DNA of 64,000 nt from Sorangium sp051521495 (GCF_051521495.1 NZ_CP150355.1:5642001-5706000); one strand, 5' to 3'; positions 8,514 to 17,370 are shown, counted from the stretch's first letter. The notes: a model not told the origin generated them from the sequence alone. A program made the numbers and translations.

Positions 8514-8923
8514 TCCCGGAGTATGTGACGGACACCCACGCGCTCGTGTGGAGCATGTACGCGCCTTCCCGCCTCGGGAACGCGGCGCAGCAGGCGATCG
8601 CAGCGACCGATGCCGGCGCCGCGCGCATTCACGTGCCGGCCGTGGTGGTCGCCGAGACGCTCATGGTGGTCGAGCGCGGGCGCCTGTCGGGAATTACGCT
8701 GGCGCACCTGCTGCCACGGCTCGAGGCGATGCGCACCAGCGACAATTACCGGCTGGCGCCGCTGCTTCCGGACGTTGTTCTCGCGAGCCATACGTTGACC
8801 GCGATACCCGACATCTTCGATCGGCTGATCGTCGCCGAGGCGCTCCATCGAGGAACACCGCTCATCTCGAAGGATACCGTGATCCGGCGCTCAGCGCTCG
8901 GCACCACCGTCTGGGATTCCTAG
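8510..8923 (+). CDS. PIN-domain ribonuclease toxin, VapC-like
   Basis: 137 residues, GTG start overlapping the antitoxin stop. PIN-fold signatures are present: an early acidic motif DTHALVWSM, Glu in VVVAETLMVV, and the late block DIFDRLIVAEALHRGTPLISKD holding the third and fourth acidic residues. Together these provide the metal-binding acidic cluster of VapC-type endoribonucleases, which cleave tRNA or rRNA. Length matches the family (about 130-140). It is adjacent to a remnant STAND gene, so this segment may be a small defence or accessory island. Confidence 0.85.
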   Translation: MIPEYVTDTHALVWSMYAPSRLGNAAQQAIAATDAGAARIHVPAVVVAETLMVVERGRLSGITLAHLLPRLEAMRTSDNYRLAPLLPDVVLASHTLTAIPDIFDRLIVAEALHRGTPLISKDTVIRRSALGTTVWDS

Positions 8924-9105
8924 CCGTTCATGGGTCTCACGAGCACGCCGCCTGCCGCGCGCACCGTGATCGGTTCGCAGCCGGCGGCACAGCCGACCGC
9001 CGTCCGCGCCGCGGCGCCTCGCGCGAGCAGGATCCCCGAGCCGCCCGCGGTCTTCGATGAGAAATCCCGGGCGGAGCTCGGTGGGCGTCGTACTACAGTG
9101 CGCGC

Positions 9106-10356
9106 GTGCCTCGACCTCAACCCCGGCACCGCCCGCACCGAACCTCGACGCCGGCCCTCCCCGGCCCCCGGCGCAGCCGGGCTCTGCTCGCCGCCGCCCT
9201 CGTCGGCGCCGCGACCGGGATCGCGGCGGCCTGCTCCACGCCCTCGTCGGGGGTGGACGGCGGCGACCTGCTCGGCGTGTTCGAGCGGGACGCTGGCGCT
9301 GGGGCCGGCTCGGCCGACGGCGGGCTGCCGCGCCCGACAGCGTCCGGCCGCGGCGCCGACGCCGGCGCGGTCGGATCGGCCAGCGCGCCCGCCTCGCAGA
9401 CGCCGAGGCCGCCCGAGGCCAGGCCTCCCAGCGAAGGGAGCTGCGTCGCGGAGCAGGGGCGCCCTCGACGAGAGCTCCGCAAGACGCTCGGCAGGCCGCC
9501 CTGCCGCGGGGCCCAGGTGCTGGAGGCGCGCGACGCGGACGGGTCGCCCCGCTACGCCTGCGTGATCGCGCCGAGCGGCGTCGAGACGCGCGCGCCGCTG
9601 CCGCTCATCCTCTTCTTCCACGCCGACGGCGACAACCCCACGAGCGTCGACAAGGAGACGGGCCTCCGCAAGCTCGGCGCCACGTGGAACCTCACCGGCG
9701 ACCCAGCCCACGCGGGCTTCATCGTGCTCGCACCCCAGGGCCGCGCCTTCAAGAGCCCCAGCCAGGGCGAGCGCGAGCGCGGCACGAAGACGTACACGGC
9801 GATCGCGCCGTTCGACGCCGAGTTCACCGGCGACGACAACGTCGACATCGCGACCGTCGACGCCTTCGTCGACCAGCTGCTCCAGAAGAAGCTCGTCGAC
9901 CGGCGCCGCATCTACGCGCTCGGCGCTTCCTACGGCGGCCACATGGCGGCGACGTACGCGATGATGCGCGCCGACCGCGTCGCCGCGTTCGCGACCTTCG
10001 GCAGCGACGCCCCGCCGGCCGAGTGGGCGTGCCCCGGCCCCCCGCCGCCCGCGATGGCCATCTACCGCGCGTGCGACGACGTGTTCCCGTGTGAGTCTGT
10101 CGAGCGGTGGCTGCGCGCGCGCGACGCGCTCTCCGCGAACACCTCGTTCCTGCGCCTCGACGAGGCCGGCAGAGACGAGCCCCACTGCGCGCTCAGGAAC
10201 CGCTGCTCCGCCAAGAAGGGCGCCATCAACCACGCGCGCTGGCCGAAAAACCGCGAGACCGACCTGCTCCGCTTCTTCGCGGGGCGCACGCTGGCCGTCA
10301 ACCCGGACGCCGCCGGCACGGCCGAGGGCGCCGCCGAGCGCGACCGTGCGCGGTGA
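9106..10356 (+). CDS. Secreted alpha/beta-hydrolase lipoprotein, PHB-depolymerase/esterase-like
   Basis: 416 residues, GTG start. The N-terminus has an Arg-rich region, then ALLAAALVGAATGIAAAC, a lipoprotein-type signal with a Cys near residue 43. An Ala/Gly/Pro-rich linker runs to about residue 110. The catalytic domain resembles esterase_PHB family enzymes: strand PLPLILFFHADGDN, the nucleophile elbow GASYGGH with Ser275, and C-terminal DEAGRDEPHCALRNRC supplying a possible His. Paired Cys residues suggest disulphides outside the cytoplasm. It probably hydrolyses polyester or carboxylic esters; the substrate is unknown. A 19-bp tandem repeat begins just after its stop. Confidence 0.75.
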   Translation: MPRPQPRHRPHRTSTPALPGPRRSRALLAAALVGAATGIAAACSTPSSGVDGGDLLGVFERDAGAGAGSADGGLPRPTASGRGADAGAVGSASAPASQTPRPPEARPPSEGSCVAEQGRPRRELRKTLGRPPCRGAQVLEARDADGSPRYACVIAPSGVETRAPLPLILFFHADGDNPTSVDKETGLRKLGATWNLTGDPAHAGFIVLAPQGRAFKSPSQGERERGTKTYTAIAPFDAEFTGDDNVDIATVDAFVDQLLQKKLVDRRRIYALGASYGGHMAATYAMMRADRVAAFATFGSDAPPAEWACPGPPPPAMAIYRACDDVFPCESVERWLRARDALSANTSFLRLDEAGRDEPHCALRNRCSAKKGAINHARWPKNRETDLLRFFAGRTLAVNPDAAGTAEGAAERDRAR

Positions 10357-10358
10357 CG

Positions 10359-10445
10359 AACGCTGACGCCACCAACGCACGCTGACGCCACCAACGCACG
10401 CTGACGCCACCAACGCACGCTGACGCCACCAACGCACGCTCACGC
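10359..10445. repeat. 19-bp tandem repeat, about four copies
   Basis: Head-to-tail units gctgacgccaccaacgcac, perfectly repeated about four times with degenerate copies at both ends. They begin within a few bases of the esterase stop codon. Confidence 0.9.
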
Positions 10446-10547
10446 CGCTCAACGCACGTTCGCGCCCGGCTTCCCCGCACGTCCACACCGCAGCGTTGCG
10501 GTGCGGCGTTGAGCGGACCGGGCGTGTTGTCGTAGTGTTCGTCCCCG

Positions 10548-12143
10548 ATGTCTGCTCAGGCCCAGCCCATTCTCACCCCCCTGCCGGCCGGCATGTCCAT
10601 CGTCCCCGGCACGCTCCGCGCCGAGATGGACGCGCGCCGCGCGACCGGTCGCCGCTTCGACGTCCGCGAGGCCATCGGCCTCGCCGTGCCGCTCTGCACC
10701 CAGCTGCACGAGCTGCACGCGCAGGGGCGGACCATGTTCGTGCACCCCTCGTGCCTCGGTCACAGCGCGGACGGCACGATCCAGCTGATCGAGGAGCTCG
10801 CGCATAACGCTCCTCTCCTGCCGCGCGACCGCGCCTGCCTCGCGCCCGAGGAGCGCAAGGGCAGCGAAGGCGACGCGCGCGCGAGCGTCTTCGCGGTCGG
10901 GGCCATCCTCTACGAGCTGCTCACGAACAGCAGCGTCGGCCCCGGGATGCGGCGTCCGGCGGACGTGATCCCCGACCTGCCGCCCGCGCTGGAAACGGTG
11001 CTCGGCAAGTCGCTCGTCGCCGATCCGAAGCACCGCCCGGCGGATCTCGCCGCCCTCGCGCAGGCGCTCTACCAGATCGTCCCCTCCGCCTCGGAGCAGC
11101 CGCCGAGCGCCGACACGTCGCACCTCGACGGCGACGGCGATTTCGAGGTCGACGTCAACCTCTCGATGATGCCGCCGACCGGCAACGCGGAGGAGGCGCG
11201 CGTCCCGTCGGCGCCGTCCGTGCCGAGGATCCAGGCGGTCTCCGGGGACGGACCGTTCGCCGTCGCCATCCCGGTCAACCAGCCGCAGCGCCTGCATGGC
11301 AACGATCCGACCCGCAAGCTCGCGGATCTCAAGGCCGCGCTCGAGTCGGATCCGCGGCCGCGGTACGTCGTCATCAAGGATGGCATGGACCACGGGCCGT
11401 TCTCGTCCGTGGAGCTGCTCCAGCAGATCGCGTCCGGCTCCTTCACGGGCGATCAGGTGCTGCGCGACACGTTCTCCGCGGAGGAGCGCGCGATCCAGGA
11501 CTGGGAGGAGTTCGCCCCGTTCGCCGAGCAGGCGAAGCTGAACCGGGACATCGTGCAGGAGAAGCGCGCGCTCGACGCCGTGGTGTCGGCCGAGAAGCAG
11601 GGCACGCAGTACAAGGCGCTGCTCGGGTTGGCGCTGATGGGCGTCATCCTCGCCGCGGGCGCGGGCTGGTGGTACCGCGAGCGCAGCCACAAGGAGCAGG
11701 AGCTCGCGGTGCAGGGCGCCACCGACCGCGTCGCGATCGAGGTCGACGCCGGCCTCGGCAGCGGCAAGGCGGGGCGCGCCGGCGGCGGGGCGCGGCCGGC
11801 CGGCGGCGGCAGCTACCCGACGCTCGGAGGAGGCCTGAGCTGTGAGGCAGCGCAGGCGCGCTACGTCGAGGAGTACAAGATGGGCAACAACGGCCCGCCC
11901 GATCTCACCGCGGGCGCCTACGGCAACGTGCTGAACCGCGGCACCTACCTCAATGCGTGCAACGTGCCGTCGAGCATGGAGGTGAACGTCTGCGCCGCCG
12001 TGCAGAACGGCCGCGCCGTGGGGGTCACCGTCACCACGAGCCCGTCGAACCCGAGCGTCGCGTCGTGCATCTCCGGACAGATCCGCGGGATGTCGTTCCC
12101 GTCCCACCCGCGGCTCGACGTGGCGCGGACGACGTTCAAGTAA
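10548..12143 (+). CDS. Pseudokinase C-lobe / GYF-like / membrane / AgmX-type C-terminal protein
   Basis: 531 residues. Residues about 30-180 look like a Ser/Thr kinase lobe stripped of its catalytic motifs: no HRD or DFG, but LAPEERKGSEGDARASVFAVGAILYELLT and SLVADPKHRPADLAAL match the APE-to-C-lobe region. Residues about 265-325 form a GYF_2-type domain (PRYVVIKDGMDHGPFSSVEL). A single hydrophobic helix LGLALMGVILAAGAGWWY follows. The C-terminal 100 residues (LSCEAAQARYVEEYK, CNVPSSMEVNVCAAV, ISGQIRGMSFP) resemble the periplasmic AgmX/PglI C-terminal domain of myxobacterial proteins. It is likely a non-catalytic signalling or scaffold protein of the inner membrane. The next gene, 61 bp away, encodes an ABC ATPase. 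Confidence 0.7.
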   Translation: MSAQAQPILTPLPAGMSIVPGTLRAEMDARRATGRRFDVREAIGLAVPLCTQLHELHAQGRTMFVHPSCLGHSADGTIQLIEELAHNAPLLPRDRACLAPEERKGSEGDARASVFAVGAILYELLTNSSVGPGMRRPADVIPDLPPALETVLGKSLVADPKHRPADLAALAQALYQIVPSASEQPPSADTSHLDGDGDFEVDVNLSMMPPTGNAEEARVPSAPSVPRIQAVSGDGPFAVAIPVNQPQRLHGNDPTRKLADLKAALESDPRPRYVVIKDGMDHGPFSSVELLQQIASGSFTGDQVLRDTFSAEERAIQDWEEFAPFAEQAKLNRDIVQEKRALDAVVSAEKQGTQYKALLGLALMGVILAAGAGWWYRERSHKEQELAVQGATDRVAIEVDAGLGSGKAGRAGGGARPAGGGSYPTLGGGLSCEAAQARYVEEYKMGNNGPPDLTAGAYGNVLNRGTYLNACNVPSSMEVNVCAAVQNGRAVGVTVTTSPSNPSVASCISGQIRGMSFPSHPRLDVARTTFK

Positions 12144-12204
12144 AGGAGACCCGGCGCGCCCCTCCCCGCCGAGATCCAAGCCGGCGCGCCCCTCCCCGGC
12201 GACC

Positions 12205-12957
12205 GTGTCCACGCGACCGATGATCCAGATCGAGCAGCTGACAAAGAGCTTCGGGGGCATGCCCGTCCTCCGGGGCGTCGACCTCGACGTACCCGCCGGC
12301 TGCCTCTACGGGCTCATCGGGCCGGGCGCCTCGGGCAAGAGCGTGCTCCTCAAGATGATCACCGGGCTGTTGCGGCCGGACCGCGGGCGCGTGCTCGTCG
12401 ACGGGAAGGACGTCCATGCGCTCAGCGAGCTCGAGCTCCAGACGTTCCGTCTCAAGTTCGGGATGCTGTTCCAGAACAACGCCCTGTTCGACTACATGAC
12501 CGTCGGGGAGAACATCGCGTTCCCCCTGCGCCGGCTCTACGATCTGAGCGAGGACGAGATCGAGGAGCGGGTCGCGGAGCGGCTCCGCGCGGTGTCTCTC
12601 TCGGGCTTCGAGGCACGGACGCCGGCGGGGCTGTCCGGCGGCCAGAAGAAGCGCGTGGGGGTCGCCCGCGCCACGATCGCGCGCGGCGAGATCGTCCTTT
12701 ACGACGAGCCCGCGGCCGGCCTCGATCCGGTGACGTCGCAGCGCATCTTCGATCTGCTCCGCGCCGAGCAGAAGGCGATGAACGCGACCGTCGTCATGGT
12801 CTCGAGCGATCTCGACCGCCTGCTCACGGTCACCGACCGGGTAGGTATGCTCTACCGCGGACGTCTGATCTTCGACGGTACCACCGAAGCGGCCAAGGCG
12901 AGCGACGACCCGCGGGTGAGGCAGTTCGTCCACGGGCTGACCGAGGGGCCGCTGTAG
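12205..12957 (+). CDS. ABC transporter ATP-binding protein, Mla/Ttg2A type
   Basis: 250 residues. Walker A is GPGASGKS (39-46), the Q-loop region GMLFQNNALFDYMTVGENIAFPLR is the diagnostic MlaF pattern, the signature is LSGGQKKR, and Walker B with D-loop is VLYDEPAAGLDP. MlaF powers phospholipid transport between inner and outer membrane together with MlaE permease and MlaD (MCE) proteins. None of those partners is adjacent, so this is an orphan ATPase that must pair with proteins encoded elsewhere. Start taken as GTG 12205; ATG 12220 is equally possible. The gene upstream runs in the same direction. Confidence 0.88.
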   Translation: MSTRPMIQIEQLTKSFGGMPVLRGVDLDVPAGCLYGLIGPGASGKSVLLKMITGLLRPDRGRVLVDGKDVHALSELELQTFRLKFGMLFQNNALFDYMTVGENIAFPLRRLYDLSEDEIEERVAERLRAVSLSGFEARTPAGLSGGQKKRVGVARATIARGEIVLYDEPAAGLDPVTSQRIFDLLRAEQKAMNATVVMVSSDLDRLLTVTDRVGMLYRGRLIFDGTTEAAKASDDPRVRQFVHGLTEGPL

Positions 12958-12987
12958 CGCGGCGCCCGGGTCTCACGCAGAGATGCC

Positions 12988-13033
12988 AAAGGACACGGGC
13001 AGACACCGCTGCCCTCGATGTCTTTAGCGTTCT
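12988..13033 (+). terminator. Probable terminator of the ABC ATPase gene
   Basis: Inverted repeat with arms aaaggacacgggcag and ctgccctcgatgtcttt, interrupted by one small bulge, followed by a T-containing stretch (agcgttcttt). It lies about 30 bp after the ABC stop, between convergent genes. Confidence 0.5.
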
Positions 13034-13266
13034 TTCCGCTTGGTTCCGTCTCGCCCCGGCGCGGCTCCGGATTGCGCCCCGAGGCACGCCCGCGCGCGGC
13101 CATCACGCGAGCTCGAAGGCGGCCGTCGACGAGGAGCCGGAGGACGGAGGCCGACTGTCGAGGAAGAGATGGATTGCTCGGGATGCATGGGAATAGGCAA
13201 AGGATTCATCCATCCTCTCCGCCCTTGCGCTCGCCGGTCCACTCTCGGTCTTCTCCACCCTTTCGC

Positions 13267-14193
13267 TCAACCCGCCCCCGCCTCCCCCGGCACGACGGGG
13301 TCGTCGCCGGCGAAGTGGAACCACTGCGTCGGGTGAGCCCGGATGAAGCGCTCCATGGCGCCCGTCATCGCGGCCGCCGCCGCGTCCCGCTCCTCCTCGG
13401 TCGCCCGGCGGGGGAGCCGGATCGGCGGCGCCACGACCGCCTCGTAGTCGAGGAAGCCCAGGCGGTGCGTGAACACCGGCAAGATCGGCGCGCCGCTCAT
13501 CGCGGCCAGCGCGAGCGGCCCCTCGGGCGCTCGCCACGGGCCGCCGAGGAACGTGACCTCCCGGCTGCGCATCCCCGGCGGCACGCGATCGATCTGCATG
13601 GCGACCGCGCCGCCTCGCTGTAGTTGCTTGAGCAGCGGCAGCGCGTCCAGCGGCCCGTCGCCGATGTGGACCACCTGGACGCCGGCGCGCAGCCGCGCCG
13701 CATCCTGGATCGCGCGCGCCTCGGCATCCCGTTCCCGCTGCATCACCAGCATGACGCCCGCCGGATGCACCACGCCGAGGATCTGGCCGGCGATGTCCCA
13801 GCCCCCCGTGTGCGCCGTGACGAGGATGATCCCCCGGCCTGCCGCAGCGCACGCGCGGTAGTGCTCGAAACCCCGGGAGCGCCGCACCACCGTGTACCCG
13901 CGATCGCTCGCGAGCAGCAGCGCCTCGGTGATGCAGCTTCCATAGGTGGCGAACACCTCGGCGCTGTCGAGCAGGTCGACGAGGCGCGACCGGGGCCCGC
14001 GGACGCGGCGGAGGTTCTGCTCGACGCGCCGGCGCAGCTCCGGGAGCGCTGCCGCGAAGAGCGCGCCGAAGACCGGAGGGCTATGGCGCAGCCAGGGCTC
14101 CGGCCCGCGCGTGACACCCGCTGTGAGGGCGCGGCGCCAGAAGGCCGAGTCAGGTCGTAAACCGGAGAAGAGAGCTCCGCGCGGGCGATGCAT
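13267..14193 (-). CDS. Lysophospholipid/lipid A acyltransferase, LpxL/HtrB family
   Basis: 308 residues. The catalytic HX4D motif is HTGGWD (His128, Asp133), followed by the family pattern of a Gln/Asp region (MQIDRVPPGMRSREVTFLGG) and PILPVFTHRLG. The enzyme class transfers an acyl chain to Kdo-lipid A or a related lysolipid at the inner membrane's cytoplasmic face. The usual N-terminal transmembrane helix is weak here (VFGALFAAALPEL). It is convergent with the Mla-type ATPase, so both neighbours concern envelope lipids but are not co-transcribed. Confidence 0.85.
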   Translation of the reverse strand: MHRPRGALFSGLRPDSAFWRRALTAGVTRGPEPWLRHSPPVFGALFAAALPELRRRVEQNLRRVRGPRSRLVDLLDSAEVFATYGSCITEALLLASDRGYTVVRRSRGFEHYRACAAAGRGIILVTAHTGGWDIAGQILGVVHPAGVMLVMQRERDAEARAIQDAARLRAGVQVVHIGDGPLDALPLLKQLQRGGAVAMQIDRVPPGMRSREVTFLGGPWRAPEGPLALAAMSGAPILPVFTHRLGFLDYEAVVAPPIRLPRRATEEERDAAAAAMTGAMERFIRAHPTQWFHFAGDDPVVPGEAGAG

Positions 14194-14542
14194 GAGGCAG
14201 CCTATCTACCGCAAACATAACGCCCGAGGGAGAGGCATCGCCCGGAAGGCCCCGCGGCGCCGCGGCAAAACCCGCCGAGGCCTCGTCACGAGACGAGCGG
14301 GCTCCGGGAGCGCAGGCGCCCGGACCGAGGCACGACGCCCCGAACCGGGTGAAACGACGCTCCAGGGGCATCGCCCCGACTTCGATTTCGCTCCTGCGCT
14401 CGTCCCAGGCGATTCTGTGAGGAGCCCAGTCCAGCTCCACAGGAATCGAATCGCCATCGCCAGGCGGATCCTGACCGAGAAAACAGGTTCATGGAGCTCA
14501 AAGTAGTCTGTTACAAGGCCCTTTGATAAGGGGGGCTTCGAC
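14194..14542. other. Intergenic region between divergent genes
   Basis: About 350 bp between the divergent acyltransferase and NarL-type regulator genes. No ORF with coding character was seen. It must contain both promoters; no confident consensus boxes were assigned. A strong ribosome-binding site (AAGGGGGG) precedes the regulator. Confidence 0.5.
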
Positions 14543-15181
14543 ATGAATATCCTGCTCGTCGATGACCAGAACGTCGTACGGGAGGCGCTGGCGTACGCGC
14601 TCACGTCCCAGCCGGGGGTGAGCGAGGTCGTTCAGGCTGGAAGCGGGCGGGAGGCGCTGGGAGCGCAGGAGATCCACCGCTGTCAGGTGGCGGTGATCGA
14701 GCTCGGCCTCGCTGACCGCAGCGGCATCGAGCTCATCCGTGAGCTCAAGGGCATCGCGGAGCTCCGCGTCATCGTGCTCTCGATGCACTGGGACGAGTTC
14801 CGGGTAGCCGAGGCGATGCGGGCCGGCGCCGATGGATACCTGTCGAAGCAGAGCCGGCTCGCCGATCTCGTGGAGGCGCTGCGCACCGTCGTCCGGGGGC
14901 GCACGGCCGTGTCGCCGGACGTGAGCGCCGCGATGGTACGCGCGCTCCAGCGGCGCGACGCCGCCGCCGGAGGCGACATGGTGGCTGCGCTGAGCGATCG
15001 GGAGCGGCAGGTGCTGCGGCTGCTCGCGATGGGGCTCTCGGCCAAGGAGGTCGCCGCGCAGCTCTCGATCAGCGTGAAGACGGTCGAAACGCACCGGGCG
15101 CGCCTCTGCGCGAAGGTGGCGACGCACAGCGTGGCCGATCTGACCCGCCTGGCGGTGCGAGCGGGCCTCGTCGAGGCCTAG
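14543..15181 (+). CDS. NarL/FixJ-type response regulator with Glu in place of the phosphoacceptor Asp
   Basis: 212 residues. The receiver domain (1-120) keeps the acidic pair Asp7-Asp8, Ser80 (switch Thr/Ser) and Lys102 (LSKQS). The expected phosphoacceptor Asp at position 53 is Glu (VAVIELGLADRSG). The C-terminal LuxR helix-turn-helix (about 147-205) is canonical: LSDRERQVLRLLAMGLSAKEVA and ISVKTVETHRARL. It should bind DNA as a dimer. The Glu may mimic phosphorylation and lock an active form, or the protein may be controlled some other way; no histidine kinase is adjacent. The start has a strong AAGGGGGG ribosome-binding site. Confidence 0.9.
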   Translation: MNILLVDDQNVVREALAYALTSQPGVSEVVQAGSGREALGAQEIHRCQVAVIELGLADRSGIELIRELKGIAELRVIVLSMHWDEFRVAEAMRAGADGYLSKQSRLADLVEALRTVVRGRTAVSPDVSAAMVRALQRRDAAAGGDMVAALSDRERQVLRLLAMGLSAKEVAAQLSISVKTVETHRARLCAKVATHSVADLTRLAVRAGLVEA

Positions 15182-15258
15182 GCCGCGCCGTCGCGCGGGC
15201 GCGCCCGGCGAGCTCCGGGAGCTCGCTCACCGCGCACGTCGTGCGGCGCGGCGCTGGC

Positions 15259-15531
15259 TCACGCGGCCGCGGTGGACGCCCGAGGAGCGGTCCGGAGCGC
15301 GGGCAGCGTCTTCCCGATCAGCGCCGAGCCGATGGCGAACCCCGAGAGCGTGAGTCGCATGTGGAGCACGTCCAGCATGCCTTGGCGATGGAGCACGGTC
15401 AGCGTGCTGCGGATGTCGCGGCGGCGAACGCGCAGCTTCTCGACCAGCGTATCGAGCGTCTCGGAGCGTCCTTCGCGTTGAGCCATGGCCAGCGCCTGCA
15501 GGAGAGTTGCGGCTAAAATTTTCTTGTCCAT
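15259..15531 (-). CDS. Small hypothetical protein, winged-helix-like
   Basis: 90 residues, MDKKILAATLLQALAMAQRE at the N-terminus. The middle (TLDTLVEKLRVRRRDIRSTLTVLHRQG) has the helix-turn-helix and wing rhythm of DtxR/MarR-like winged-helix domains, and MLDVLHMRLTLSGFAIGSAL follows. It could be a small DNA-binding regulator. It is convergent with the NarL-type regulator (77-bp gap). No family was recognised with confidence. AT-rich leader DNA (15550-15600) upstream probably contains its promoter. Confidence 0.6.
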   Translation of the reverse strand: MDKKILAATLLQALAMAQREGRSETLDTLVEKLRVRRRDIRSTLTVLHRQGMLDVLHMRLTLSGFAIGSALIGKTLPALRTAPRASTAAA

Positions 15532-15855
15532 GAGAGCACCCTAGGAAGGGCGCTCATGGACTGCCCAGTTTTCGGTAACGATTTTTGTGTTTTTTTGCGG
15601 GATGGATCTCGCAGCTTGGACGACGGACTCTCCGGACTCTGCTCATCCTGCGCCTGATACCCACCTCCCTGTCTCGAGGCTTCGTCGGCGGTGGTATCCA
15701 GGATCCCGCCAGCAGAGGCGCGTCGCGTCATGTCGAAACGACGCCCCTCGATGGGTGCGAGCACACCCGGTTGGGCGACCCTACGGCGAATCCATTCCTC
15801 GGATAGCTCGGTGCGTCAGCGCGGCTGCGCGAAGCGCAAAGGATGCGCGCCGAGT
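15532..15855. other. Intergenic region, probable promoter of the small winged-helix gene
   Basis: About 320 bp, with an AT-rich patch near 15570-15600 that contrasts with the surroundings and may be the minus-strand promoter of the small gene ending at 15259. An 83-codon open frame on the minus strand here has no protein-like composition and was not called. Confidence 0.4.
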
Positions 15856-17370
15856 CTAAGGGGCGGTGTAGGTCGCGCTGAGCTGATACGTGCTGGCCGC
15901 GTAGCCGTTCACCCAGAGGAAGGCCTGCTTCTGCCCCGCCGGGACCGTCAGTGCGCAGGTCTCCGCGGCGCCGTCCAGATACGGACGGCAGTCGTACGAG
16001 GTCAGGGTCGGCGCGGATCCGAACCTCACGTAGAGATCAGGGTCGCCCGTGCCGGTCATCACAAGCCGGAAGCTCGTGCCTGGAACCACCGAGAGAGGCC
16101 CGTGCGACGCCGATGCACCCGCAGCGAGGCTGCCACTGAAGCTCGCCGACGTGGCCGTGCCGCCGCCGGTGGCGCCGCTCGGCCGGGTATAGGTCACCGC
16201 GACGTTGCAGGTGGCCGCGGTGTACCCTCTGACCTTGACGTAGGCTTTGGTCTGCCCCGCCGGCACCGTCAATTTGCAAGTCTCGGACGCCCCAGAGAGG
16301 TACGGGCGGCAGGTGTACGAGGCCGTCGTCGGCGCGGATCCGAACCTCACATAGAGATCGGGATCGCCCGTGCCGGTCATCGCCACGGTGAGGCCTGTCC
16401 CCGGCGTGACGGCGAACCCGGCGCTCGATCCGATGTCCACGAACGCACCCGCGTTGACGCTGCTGCTGAAGCTCTCGGTCACCGGCGTGCTGCCGCCGGC
16501 GCCGCCGCCGTCACCACCACCACCGCCGCCGCCAGGCGGGCCGTAGAGCGCTTGGGCGCCCTGGATGTCTCTTGCGGTCAGCACAAAGTTCCAGTCGCCC
16601 GTACCGTTGCACTGGGGATAGTGCATGACCGAATCGGAATCATAGGTGGTCAGCGCGCGCCACGCGTTGTCCTCGAAGCAGACGCCCGCCTCGGGGCGCG
16701 TGTGCTCGTGCCGGAAGCCGAGCGTGTGGCCGAGCTCGTGCCGCAGCGCTGCTTCGAGCGCGACGCCGGATTTCTGGAGCTCGGTCTTATCGATCAGCAC
16801 GTTCCGCGACGATCGCGGATCATTGGGAAAGAACGCCCGCGCGATGTAGAGGCCGTTGGAGTTCGTCGGGTTCACGTCGAAGACGACGCTGGCATTGTTG
16901 GCCGTGCAGCGCGAGTCCTCTGCGCTCAGGTAGATGTAGTCGACATCGGCCGCCGCCTCCCAGGCACCGGTAGCGGCGGCCATGGCCGCCACGACGGAGC
17001 TGTACAGGGCGCCGAAGGCCGTGCTCACGCAGTAGGTGATGTTCTTCTTCTGGGCTGCGGCCCAGACCACATCGGCCCCGCCGGAGGTCTGCACGATCAG
17101 CGCGCCATCGCGCACGTAGGTCTCCCAGAACTCGCGGAGGTGCTTGATGTCGGTGACAGGCGTGTCCCCGTTGACGATGTAAACACCAGAGTCAGGCTCG
17201 CGAAACGCGACCCTCTCGAACGCCTCGAAGCTTTCCTGGCTGCTGCCGACGGCCTCGACCGGATCGTCCTCGATATCCGCCATGCAGGCGGCGAGGGCGG
17301 ACACACCGACGATCATCGCGCCAAGCTTGAAGCTGGCCGAGCCGCAGACACGCGATCCTACAGAGCGCAT
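15856..17370 (-). CDS. Secreted matrixin-like zinc metalloprotease with two PPC domains
   Basis: 504 residues, start with AAGGAG 8 bp upstream. The lipoprotein-type signal is GVSALAAC near residue 29. The catalytic domain (about 105-275) contains HELGHTLGFRHEH, giving the HExxHxxGxxH zinc site His211, Glu212, His215, His221. The Met-turn is SVMHYPQC (Met249). This is the metzincin fold of M10/M57-type proteases common in myxobacteria. A Gly linker (GGGGGGGDGGG) leads to two similar C-terminal domains (about 295-395 and 405-504). Each carries TGTGDPDLYVRFGSAPT and the ETCxLTVPAGQ signature of bacterial pre-peptidase C-terminal domains. It probably degrades prey or matrix proteins outside the cell. 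Confidence 0.9.
   Translation of the reverse strand: MRSVGSRVCGSASFKLGAMIVGVSALAACMADIEDDPVEAVGSSQESFEAFERVAFREPDSGVYIVNGDTPVTDIKHLREFWETYVRDGALIVQTSGGADVVWAAAQKKNITYCVSTAFGALYSSVVAAMAAATGAWEAAADVDYIYLSAEDSRCTANNASVVFDVNPTNSNGLYIARAFFPNDPRSSRNVLIDKTELQKSGVALEAALRHELGHTLGFRHEHTRPEAGVCFEDNAWRALTTYDSDSVMHYPQCNGTGDWNFVLTARDIQGAQALYGPPGGGGGGGDGGGAGGSTPVTESFSSSVNAGAFVDIGSSAGFAVTPGTGLTVAMTGTGDPDLYVRFGSAPTTASYTCRPYLSGASETCKLTVPAGQTKAYVKVRGYTAATCNVAVTYTRPSGATGGGTATSASFSGSLAAGASASHGPLSVVPGTSFRLVMTGTGDPDLYVRFGSAPTLTSYDCRPYLDGAAETCALTVPAGQKQAFLWVNGYAASTYQLSATYTAP

Noticed and set aside
8920..9105. Minus-strand fragment ending GCEPITVRAAGGVLVRPMNG
   Set aside because: Looks protein-like for about 45 residues but has no start or recognised family and overlaps the esterase leader; kept out as unsupported.
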